Positions 1 through 5,698 of a stretch of 5,698 nucleotides of DNA are shown here, in pieces (positions within the stretch are counted from its first letter, which is position 1; each line of letters starts with the position of its first letter). The stretch covers positions 1-5,698 of the forward strand of contig DNMS01000110.1 in the NCBI GenBank assembly GCA_003488105.1. The letters run 5' to 3'. This DNA is from Rhodospirillaceae bacterium (GTDB lineage: Bacteria > Pseudomonadota > Alphaproteobacteria > Rhodospirillales_A > Casp-alpha2). The notes beneath the pieces were generated by a model. It did not search any database. It was not told the origin of the DNA and saw only the letters and a list, made by a program, of their open reading frames with translations. Made by a program: the position numbers and the translations under genes.

Positions 1-1262
1 CCGTTCACATACTCGATCGCCTCGTCGATGTGGCGATAGGTCTTCACCGGCAGGACCGGGCCGAAGATTTCCTCGCGCGCCAGGCGCCAGTCGTTGGAGG
101 CGTCGGCGAACAGGGTCGGCACGGCGAAATACCCCTCGCTGAGCGGCCCCGTCTCCGGCGGCAGACCGCCCATGACCAAACGTGCGTCGTCGCGCTTCAG
201 GCCTTCCTCGACATAGCCGCAGACCCGGCGGAACTGTTTTTCGTTGATGATCGTGCCGACGTCGGTGGCTTCGTCCAGCGGGTCGCCCAGTTTCAGGGTC
301 GACGCCTTGGCCGCCAGCTTGTCGAGGAACGAATCAAAGATGTCCGCATGCAGGAACAGGCGCGAGCCCGCCGTGCACGACTGGCTTTGGCGGGTGAAGC
401 GCATGGCGGCGATGATGCCGTCGACCACCCAGTCCTCGTCCGCATCGGGGAACACGATGGAGGGGCTCTTGCCGCCCAGCTCCAGGGACACGGGCACGAT
501 CCGCTCCGCCGCCGCGCGCATCATGATCTTGCCGACCTCGGTCGATCCGGTGAACGACAGCTTGGCGATGGCCGGATGATTGGCGAGCGGCCCGCCGCAT
601 TCGGCGCCGTAACCCGTCAGCACGTTCAAGACGCCTTCGGGCAGGAATTCCTGGCAGATGTCGGCCATCATCAGCACGCCCAAGGGTGCGTCCTCGGCCG
701 CCTTGAGAACCACCGTGTTGCCGGACACCAGCCCGGCCGCGATCTTCAACGCTCCCAGCAGGACCGGCGCATTCCACGGAATGACCGCGCCGACCACGCC
801 CAAGGGCTCCCGCCGGGTGTAGCTTAAAACGTTCTCGCCAAGCGGTATGGTCTCGCCCTTCAGCTCGCTGCCCAGGCCGCCGTAATAACGGAAGATGTCG
901 GCCGATACCTTGGCCTCGGGCCGGGCCTGGGTGCGCAGGGCGTTGCCCGTTTCCAGGGCGATGGTGCGGGCCATTTCCTCGGCCCGGGCGTCCATGGCGT
1001 CGGCGATGCGCAGCAACGCCCGGCCGCGGTCGCGCGGATTGGTGCGGGCCCAGGCGGGGAACGCCTGGGCGGCGGCGGTGACGGCCTTGTCCACGTCTTC
1101 GGCCCCCCCGCGCGGCACCTCGGCGACGGTGGTGCGGTTGGCCGGGTTTTCGACCGCGATGGCGGCACCCGAGACGGCCTCGACCCAGCGGCCCCCGATC
1201 AGCATGCCTTTCGGCGCGTAGAAGTCCTGGGGGTTGGCAATGTTCTTCAAGGCGGTCGTCAT
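1..1262 (-). CDS. Aldehyde dehydrogenase family protein (C-terminus cut by window edge)
   Basis: An NAD(P)+-dependent aldehyde dehydrogenase that oxidises an aldehyde to the carboxylic acid, presumably in the cytoplasm; no signal peptide is visible. Translating leftward from the ATG at 1262-1260 gives 420 complete codons with no stop before the edge. Family members usually run 480-500 residues, so roughly 60-80 are missing. All main family marks are present: the oxyanion-hole Asn164 in IPWNAP, the cofactor-ribose Lys187/Glu190 pair (VLKAAE), the Rossmann loop FTGSTEVG at 237-244, the general base Glu261 in LELGGK, the catalytic Cys296 in SQSCTAG, and EEIFGP at 397-402. The 35-residue Glu-Cys spacing is close to the 34 of ALDH2. 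The start is supported by AGGAG six bases upstream and by an N-terminus of normal length. Substrate is not readable; the sequence resembles the broad betaine/aromatic aldehyde dehydrogenase group. It is divergent from phrB with no obvious pathway partner here. Confidence 0.93.
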   Translation of the reverse strand, partial: MTTALKNIANPQDFYAPKGMLIGGRWVEAVSGAAIAVENPANRTTVAEVPRGGAEDVDKAVTAAAQAFPAWARTNPRDRGRALLRIADAMDARAEEMARTIALETGNALRTQARPEAKVSADIFRYYGGLGSELKGETIPLGENVLSYTRREPLGVVGAVIPWNAPVLLGALKIAAGLVSGNTVVLKAAEDAPLGVLMMADICQEFLPEGVLNVLTGYGAECGGPLANHPAIAKLSFTGSTEVGKIMMRAAAERIVPVSLELGGKSPSIVFPDADEDWVVDGIIAAMRFTRQSQSCTAGSRLFLHADIFDSFLDKLAAKASTLKLGDPLDEATDVGTIINEKQFRRVCGYVEEGLKRDDARLVMGGLPPETGPLSEGYFAVPTLFADASNDWRLAREEIFGPVLPVKTYRHIDEAIEYVN

Positions 1263-1268
1263 GGTCGT

Positions 1269-1273
1269 CTCCT
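1269..1273 (-). promoter_or_regulatory. Ribosome binding site of the aldehyde dehydrogenase gene
   Basis: On the minus strand AGGAG lies six bases before the ATG at 1262-1260. This good Shine-Dalgarno match at normal spacing fixes the start codon. Confidence 0.75.
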
Positions 1274-1382
1274 GTATGTGCGATGCGGCCGCGCAAGGCG
1301 GCCTGCGTTTCGCGAACGGTATACCATAGGGGCGGGCCGCCGCCACCCGCTTGGGGTATAGTGCGTATCCTGATCCGCATCC

Positions 1383-1386
1383 GGAG
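1383..1386 (+). promoter_or_regulatory. Ribosome binding site of phrB
   Basis: GGAG lies ten bases before the ATG at 1397. It supports this start over in-frame upstream codons, whose extra residues would not match photolyase N-termini. Confidence 0.55.
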
Positions 1387-1396
1387 CCCGCCCGTC

Positions 1397-2758
1397 ATGT
1401 CCGCGCCCCCGCCCGTCATCGTCTGGTTTCGCCGCGATCTGCGCCTGGCCGACAATCCGGCCCTGGCCCGGGCGGCGGCGATCGGGCGGCCGGTGGTGCC
1501 GGTCTTCATCCTGGACGAGGACACGCCCGGTCTGCGCCCGCCGGGCGGGGCGTCGCGCTGGTGGCTGCATCATTCCCTGGCTGCTTTGGACCGCGACCTG
1601 GCGGTGCTGGGGGCGCGGCTGGTCTTGCGCCGGGGGCCGGCGGCGGTGGTGCTCGACGCCCTGATTGCGGAGACGGGGGCCGATACGGTGCTGTGGAACC
1701 GCTGTTACGACAAGGGCTCCGTCGCCCGCGACACGGAAATCAAGGCGGGCCTGCGGGGGCGAGGGCTCCATGCGGAAAGTTTCAATGGTTCGCTTTTGAC
1801 CGAGCCTTGGGAGATCACCACCAAGGCCGGCGGCGGTTACAAGGTCTATACCCGGTTCTGGCAGGCCTGCCGCGCCGCCGGCGATCCGCCGCCGCCGGTG
1901 GCGGCGCCGGACAGCTTGCCGGCACCGCAGGCCTGGCCGGTAAGCGACGATCTGGCCGCCTGGCGGCTGGTGCCCAATGCACCCGATTGGGCGGCGGGGT
2001 TTTCCGATCACTGGATACCGGGGGGGCAAGGGGCCTGGGACCGCCTGGAAATGTTTCTCGACGGCGCGGTCACGGGTTATGCGGCGAAGCGCGATTTCCC
2101 GGGCGTGGCGGCGACCTCGGGCCTGTCCGCGCATCTGGCCTGGGGCGACATCGGCCCGCGCCAGGTCTGGGCCGCCACCGTCAAGGACGCCCCGGCCGGT
2201 GAGGGGCGGGAGACGTTCCTGAAGGAACTGGTGTGGCGGGAATTCGCCCATCATGTCCTGCATCATTTCCCGGACCTGGCCGAGCGGCCCATGGACGCCA
2301 AGTTCCAGGATTTTCCCTGGATGCCCGACGACGGCCTGCTGGCCGCCTGGCGGCACGGGCAAACCGGCTATCCCATCGTCGATGCGGGCATGCGCGAACT
2401 TTGGGCCACGGGCACCATGCACAACCGGGTGCGCATGGTCGCGGCCTCGTTTCTGGTCAAGCATCTGTTGCAGCCCTGGCAGGCGGGCGAAGCCTGGTTC
2501 TGGGATACCCTGGTCGATGCCGACCCCGCGTCGAACCCGTTTAACTGGCAATGGGTCGCGGGTTGCGGCGCCGATGCGGCGCCCTATTTCCGCATCTTCA
2601 ATCCGACATTGCAGGGCCAGAAATTCGACAAGGACGAAAGCTACGTGCGCCGCTGGGTGCCGGAACTGGGGACGGACGCCTATCCCGCGCCCATCGTCGA
2701 CCACAAAGGGGCGCGGGACCGGGCATTGGCGGCGTTCAAGTCGCTGAAACGCGGTTAG
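1397..2758 (+). CDS. phrB: Deoxyribodipyrimidine photolyase (class I, CPD type)
   Basis: A light-driven, FAD-dependent enzyme that splits UV-induced cyclobutane pyrimidine dimers in DNA. The protein is 453 residues, close to the usual 450-480. The N-terminal alpha/beta antenna domain opens with VIVWFRRDLRLADNPAL at 7-23, which fixes the start at 1397. The helical FAD domain carries TSGLSAHLAWG at 240-250, ELVWREF at 277-283, TGYPIVDAGMR at 323-333, MHNRVRM at 341-347 and DAAPYFRIFNP at 393-403. By alignment to E. coli PhrB, the tryptophan electron chain is W308, W361, W384 (E. coli 306, 359, 382). N380 faces the flavin (378), and E277, W280, N343 and M347 match the dimer-binding residues. The methionine and asparagine favour a CPD photolyase over a (6-4) photolyase or cryptochrome. 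The folate-antenna residues differ: Gly107-Ser108 replace Asn-Glu. The gene stands alone on its strand and ends tail to tail with prmA. Confidence 0.95.
   Translation: MSAPPPVIVWFRRDLRLADNPALARAAAIGRPVVPVFILDEDTPGLRPPGGASRWWLHHSLAALDRDLAVLGARLVLRRGPAAVVLDALIAETGADTVLWNRCYDKGSVARDTEIKAGLRGRGLHAESFNGSLLTEPWEITTKAGGGYKVYTRFWQACRAAGDPPPPVAAPDSLPAPQAWPVSDDLAAWRLVPNAPDWAAGFSDHWIPGGQGAWDRLEMFLDGAVTGYAAKRDFPGVAATSGLSAHLAWGDIGPRQVWAATVKDAPAGEGRETFLKELVWREFAHHVLHHFPDLAERPMDAKFQDFPWMPDDGLLAAWRHGQTGYPIVDAGMRELWATGTMHNRVRMVAASFLVKHLLQPWQAGEAWFWDTLVDADPASNPFNWQWVAGCGADAAPYFRIFNPTLQGQKFDKDESYVRRWVPELGTDAYPAPIVDHKGARDRALAAFKSLKRG
2755..2758. other. Tail-to-tail stop codon overlap of phrB and prmA
   Basis: The four bases TTAG contain TAG, the phrB stop on the plus strand (2756-2758), and TTA, which reads TAA, the prmA stop on the minus strand (2757-2755). 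There is no space between the genes, so any transcription terminator for either must lie inside the other's coding sequence. Confidence 0.95.
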
Positions 2759-3639
2759 CGGGGTTTGGCCATCACCAATGTCCGCCAGCCGTTGATGGTC
2801 ATATGTCGGACGAGGCGCAGGCCCTGGCGGCGGTGGGCGGTGATGACGAATTGTGCGTCGCGCACCACCAGACCCGACAGCACACAGACCCCGCCGGGGG
2901 CAAGGTGTCGCGCCAGATCCTTGGACAAGCGGCGGATCGGCCGGGCCAGGATGTTTTCCACAATCAAATCATAGGGGGCCGCCTGGCGCACGATGGGGGC
3001 GTTGTAGCCGGGGGCGGTGACGGCGGTGACCAGATGGCCGACGCCGTTGCGCTCGGCATTCAGGGCGGTGACCCGCGCGGCCTCGGCGTCGATGTCCGTG
3101 GCGACCACAGGCACGTTCCACAGCTTGGCCGCGGCGATGCCCAGAATCCCGGACCCGCAACCCATGTCGAGCACGCGGCCCGGGCGGTGTTTGCGCGCCA
3201 GGCCGCCGATGCAGGCGAGGCAGCCGGCGGTCGATCCATGCTCGCCCGAACCGAAGGCCGTGCCCGCATCCAGGAGCAGGGGGATCAGGCCGCCCGGCAC
3301 CGGCCCATCGTAATGCGAGCCGTGAATGAAAAAGCGGCCGACGGGCAGCGGCGGGAATTCGAAGATGTTTTCCGTAAGCCAGTCCCGGGGCGGGATCAGG
3401 TCGATGACCGGCACGGGGGCGTCACCGCCCGGAAAGGCGGCGTTCAAGGCCGCCTTGAGACGGGCGCGGTCGGGCTCGTCCACGGCGATGCCCTCGACCC
3501 GCCAGGGACCGCCGTCCTCGTCCCCGAAGGACGAGACGCTTTCGCACAAGGGCTCCAGGCAGGCCTCTAGGAACGGGACCTCCGATGCCGTCGTGCGGAA
3601 CGCAATGGACCACAGGAAGCGTTGGGCGGACATGGTCAC
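2755..3639 (-). CDS. prmA: Ribosomal protein L11 methyltransferase
   Basis: PrmA is a cytoplasmic S-adenosylmethionine-dependent enzyme that methylates ribosomal protein L11 (in E. coli, trimethylation of the N-terminal amino group and two lysines). The 294-residue length matches E. coli PrmA (293). Residues 1 to about 100 form the substrate-recognition part, followed by AFGSGEHGST at 128-137, the PrmA-type linker motif in the form common in alphaproteobacteria. Then come the SAM-binding VLDMGCGSGILG at 156-167, the acidic TDID at 181-184 that contacts the SAM ribose, and VENILARP at 227-234 in place of the usual (A)NILA/NPP-like motif IV. The start is uncertain by two codons. GTG at 3639 has GGAAAG six bases upstream and overlaps the uvrD stop; ATG at 3633 gives 292 residues and a more typical MSAQRF beginning, but with 12-base spacing. 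It is the second gene of a leftward unit after uvrD. Confidence 0.94.
   Translation of the reverse strand: MTMSAQRFLWSIAFRTTASEVPFLEACLEPLCESVSSFGDEDGGPWRVEGIAVDEPDRARLKAALNAAFPGGDAPVPVIDLIPPRDWLTENIFEFPPLPVGRFFIHGSHYDGPVPGGLIPLLLDAGTAFGSGEHGSTAGCLACIGGLARKHRPGRVLDMGCGSGILGIAAAKLWNVPVVATDIDAEAARVTALNAERNGVGHLVTAVTAPGYNAPIVRQAAPYDLIVENILARPIRRLSKDLARHLAPGGVCVLSGLVVRDAQFVITAHRRQGLRLVRHMTINGWRTLVMAKPR
3636..3639 (-). other. GTGA start/stop overlap between uvrD and prmA
   Basis: On the minus strand GTGA combines the putative prmA GTG start (3639-3637) and the uvrD TGA stop (3638-3636). GGAAAG lies inside the last uvrD codons, six bases ahead of GTG. This arrangement is typical of translational coupling and indicates one mRNA. 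If the ATG at 3633 is the true start instead, the genes are separated by two bases and coupling is still likely. Confidence 0.7.
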
Positions 3640-5698
3640 GACACGCTTTCCACGAAACTGCCCATGACCTTCTTGCGGCCGGCTTTTTCGAAATCGATTT
3701 CCAATTTGTCGCCGTCCTTGGCCTTGATCCGGCCATAGCCGAATTTCTGGTGGAACACGCGGGTGCCCACGGTCAGGCCGTCGTCGGCGCCGCCGCGGTC
3801 GGCCGCGCGCCAGGCGTCGCTGCCGCCCGCGTTGCCGCCGCCGGCGAAACGCGACGCCCGGGGGCCGCTGCGCCGCAGGGCGCCGGGAAAGGACGTGCCG
3901 CCGTCATACCCGCCATTGCCCAGGCCACCGTAGCCGGACCCGGTATACAGGCCCTGTTCCTGCTGGCGGCTGATGTTGTCGTTCGGCAGTTCGTCGACGA
4001 AGCGCGACGGCAGGGCCGTCTGCCATTGGCCGTAGACCCGGCGGTTGGCGGCAAACGATATGGCGGCGCGCTTGCGCGCCCGGGTCAACCCGACATAGGC
4101 CAACCGGCGCTCTTCCTCCAGCGCCGCCAGGCCACCCTCGTCCAGGGCGCGTTGGTGGGGGAACAGGCCTTCCTCCCAGCCGGGCAGGAACACGGTCTCG
4201 AACTCCAGGCCCTTGGCGCCATGCAGGGTCATCAGCGAGACCTTATCGTCCGTCGCGTTTTCCTCGTTCTCCATGACCAGGCTGACGTGTTCCAGGAACC
4301 CGGCCAGGTTGTCGAAATCTTCCAGGGCGACAACCAGTTCCTTCAGGTTCTCGCGCCGCCCGGAGGCCTCGGGCGCCTTCGATTCCTGCCACATCTGCAT
4401 GTAGCCGCTTTCGTCCAGCACCGTTTTCACCACGTCGACATGGTCGGTCACGGAGACCAGGGCCCGCCAGCGGTCGAAATCGTCGATCAGCTGGGTCAGG
4501 GTCTGGCGGGCCTTGGGTTTCAGCTCGTCCGTGCCGCAAATCTCCCGCGCCGCCGCGACCAGGGGCAGGCCGCGCGCGCGGGCATGCAGATGCACGGCCT
4601 GCATTGTGGCGTCGCCCAGGCCGCGCTTGGGCAGGTTGACGATGCGCTCGAACGCAAGATCGTCGGCGGGCTGGGCGATGACGCGCAGGTAGGCGATGGC
4701 GTCGCGGATTTCCTGGCGCTCGTAAAACCGTTGGCCGCCGACCACGCGGTAGGGCACGCCGAGGGTGATCAGGCGTTCTTCGAACTCGCGGGTCTGAAAG
4801 CCGGCGCGCACCAGCACGGCGATCTCGTTCAGTTTATGGCCGCCGCCGTGCAGGCTTTCGATTTCGTCGCCGATCACCCGCGCTTCCTCGTCGCCGTCCC
4901 ACACGCCGCGCACCACCACCGGATCGCCGTCATTCTGTTCCGTCCAGAGCGTCTTGCCCAGGCGTCCGTCGTTATGGGCGATCAGGCCCGAGGCGGCGGC
5001 CAGGATGTGCGAGGTCGAGCGGTAATTGCGCTCCAGCCGGACCACCGTGGCGCCGGGAAAATCCTTTTCGAACCGCAGGATGTTGCCGACCTCGGCCCCG
5101 CGCCAGGAATAGATCGATTGGTCGTCGTCGCCGACGCAGCAGATGTTTTTGTGCGCCTGGGCCAACAGGCGCAGCCACAGGTATTGCGCCACGTTGGTGT
5201 CCTGGTATTCGTCGACCATGATGTAGCGGAATTGGCGCTGGTACTTGGCCAGGACCTCCGGCGCATTGCGGAACAGTTCCAGACACAGCAGCAACAGGTC
5301 GCCGAAGTCGCAGGCGTTGAGTGCCTCCAGCCGGTCCTGATAGGCCTGATATATCTCTTTCCCCTTGCCGTCGCACAGGCTCTGCGCCTCTTCCTCGGGC
5401 AGGGTCGCCGGCATCAGGCCGCGGTCCTTGAAGCGCTGCAAGGCGCCCGAGACGACGCGGGGCGGCCAGCGTTTCTGGTCGATTTCCATGGCGTCCAGAT
5501 GCTGCTTGACTAGGCGCACCTGATCGTCGGCGTCCAGGATGGTGAAATTGGGCTGACGGCCCACCAATTCGGCATTGGCGCGCAGAATCCGCGCGCCCAC
5601 GGCATGAAACGTGCCGACCCACCAGCCCTCGACCGGGGCGCCGACCAGCTTGCCGACCCGTTCCTTCATCTCGCGCGCGGCCTTGTTGGTAAAGGTCA
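3636..5698 (-). CDS. uvrD: DNA helicase II, UvrD/PcrA family (N-terminus cut by window edge)
   Basis: A superfamily 1A 3'-5' DNA helicase that acts in nucleotide excision repair and methyl-directed mismatch repair and clears proteins from DNA. The window holds 686 residues. The first visible ones, TFTNKAAREM, are motif Ia, so about 60-75 residues with the Walker A motif lie beyond the right edge; a start at the ATG at 5669 would be false. Counting that Met as 1, the other motifs are VDEYQDTN at 152-159 (II, Walker B), GDDDQSIYSWRGA at 180-192 (III), RNYRS at 214-218 (IV), VSLMTLHGAKGLEF at 477-490 (V) and RLAYVGLTRARKR at 522-534 (VI, arginine finger). A Gly-rich, probably disordered linker (about 573-628) leads to a C-terminal Tudor-like domain at 631-674 (VGTRVFHQKFGYGRI), which binds RNA polymerase in PcrA/UvrD. 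The intact tail rules out RecB or AddA; Rep lacks this tail. No frame break is visible. Confidence 0.96.
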   Translation of the reverse strand, partial: TFTNKAAREMKERVGKLVGAPVEGWWVGTFHAVGARILRANAELVGRQPNFTILDADDQVRLVKQHLDAMEIDQKRWPPRVVSGALQRFKDRGLMPATLPEEEAQSLCDGKGKEIYQAYQDRLEALNACDFGDLLLLCLELFRNAPEVLAKYQRQFRYIMVDEYQDTNVAQYLWLRLLAQAHKNICCVGDDDQSIYSWRGAEVGNILRFEKDFPGATVVRLERNYRSTSHILAAASGLIAHNDGRLGKTLWTEQNDGDPVVVRGVWDGDEEARVIGDEIESLHGGGHKLNEIAVLVRAGFQTREFEERLITLGVPYRVVGGQRFYERQEIRDAIAYLRVIAQPADDLAFERIVNLPKRGLGDATMQAVHLHARARGLPLVAAAREICGTDELKPKARQTLTQLIDDFDRWRALVSVTDHVDVVKTVLDESGYMQMWQESKAPEASGRRENLKELVVALEDFDNLAGFLEHVSLVMENEENATDDKVSLMTLHGAKGLEFETVFLPGWEEGLFPHQRALDEGGLAALEEERRLAYVGLTRARKRAAISFAANRRVYGQWQTALPSRFVDELPNDNISRQQEQGLYTGSGYGGLGNGGYDGGTSFPGALRRSGPRASRFAGGGNAGGSDAWRAADRGGADDGLTVGTRVFHQKFGYGRIKAKDGDKLEIDFEKAGRKKVMGSFVESVS

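Larger units (their letters stand above)
1263..1396. promoter_or_regulatory. Divergent intergenic region between aldehyde dehydrogenase and phrB
   Basis: These 134 bases must hold the start signals for two outward-reading genes unless they are transcribed from further away. Visible elements are the palindromes GCGGCCGC (1285-1292), TTCGCGAA (1309-1316) and GGTATACC (1318-1325), a GGTATA/TATACC inverted pair (1320-1325 with 1355-1360), and three tandem ATCC-headed hexamers (1367-1384) just before the phrB ribosome binding site. TATAGT at 1357-1362 could be a -10 box for phrB, but no matching -35 sequence sits upstream of it. TATGGT read leftward at 1328-1323 could serve the other gene, again without a -35. 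No promoter can be called with confidence. Confidence 0.4.

Noticed and set aside
30..827. A 265-codon plus-strand open frame opposite the aldehyde dehydrogenase.
   Set aside because: Antisense shadow of the true gene with no domain and no ribosome binding site that I can see.
1285..1292. GCGGCCGC palindrome as a protein-binding site.
   Set aside because: All-G/C palindromes of this size are common by chance in DNA this GC-rich.
1283..1396. An upstream in-frame extension of phrB by 38 codons.
   Set aside because: The extra residues do not match photolyase N-termini, and the conserved VIVWFRRDLR motif begins seven residues after the Met at 1397, as is normal for the family.
334..1524. A 396-codon minus-strand open frame overlapping the aldehyde dehydrogenase.
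   Set aside because: It is an alternative frame of the same strand with Arg/Gly-rich sequence, while the true frame shows all aldehyde dehydrogenase motifs and a good ribosome binding site.
1868..1922. Self-complementary GCC/GGC-rich stretch inside phrB.
   Set aside because: It encodes a Pro/Ala-rich linker of the photolyase and is explained by codon bias.
1259..2704. A 481-codon open frame on the minus strand opposite phrB.
   Set aside because: Arg/Pro/Gly-rich with no recognisable motifs; it mirrors the codon structure of the photolyase and overlaps the start of the aldehyde dehydrogenase.
2742..2760. Hairpin CGCTGA/TTAGCG over the phrB and prmA stops as an intrinsic terminator.
   Set aside because: The stem is only six pairs with a G-T wobble, it has an A-C mismatch in the minus-strand RNA, and no T-run follows on either strand.
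3585..5513. A 642-codon open frame on the plus strand opposite uvrD.
   Set aside because: It lies exactly opposite a helicase with every family motif. Its translation is Gln/His/Val/Ala-rich low-information sequence with no recognisable domain, as expected opposite a gene with strong G/C third-position bias.

Overview
The window is GC-rich (about two thirds by eye) and densely packed with housekeeping-type genes. G and C are strongly preferred at third codon positions, and because of that long meaningless open frames appear opposite the real genes. Codon use, the protein sequences and the helicase/L11-methyltransferase gene pair point to an alphaproteobacterium, possibly Rhodospirillales-like. 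That assignment is inference from protein style; there is no rRNA or other taxonomic marker here.

Layout: (1) Positions 1-1262, minus strand: most of an NAD(P)+-dependent aldehyde dehydrogenase whose C-terminal end lies beyond the left edge. (2) Positions 1263-1396: a 134-bp divergent intergenic region, the only real non-coding gap, with small palindromes and no convincing promoter. (3) Positions 1397-2758, plus strand: a complete class I DNA photolyase (phrB) with CPD-photolyase active-site residues and an intact tryptophan electron-transfer chain, but altered residues where E. coli binds its folate antenna. (4) Positions 2755-3639, minus strand: complete prmA, the ribosomal protein L11 methyltransferase. 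Its stop codon overlaps the phrB stop tail to tail. (5) Positions 3636-5698, minus strand: a UvrD/PcrA-type superfamily 1 DNA helicase whose first part, including the Walker A motif, lies beyond the right edge. Its stop codon overlaps the likely GTG start of prmA.

How the genes relate: uvrD and prmA are almost certainly one transcription unit reading leftward, with coupled translation at a 4-nt overlap. phrB reads rightward into the end of that unit. Two light-damage-related repair functions (nucleotide excision repair helicase and photoreactivation) therefore flank prmA, but they are on opposite strands and need not be co-regulated. The aldehyde dehydrogenase is divergent from phrB and has no evident functional link to the rest.

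I see no mobile element, CRISPR array, RNA gene, toxin-antitoxin pair or novel multi-gene system. This looks like an ordinary chromosomal region, and the findings below are modest.
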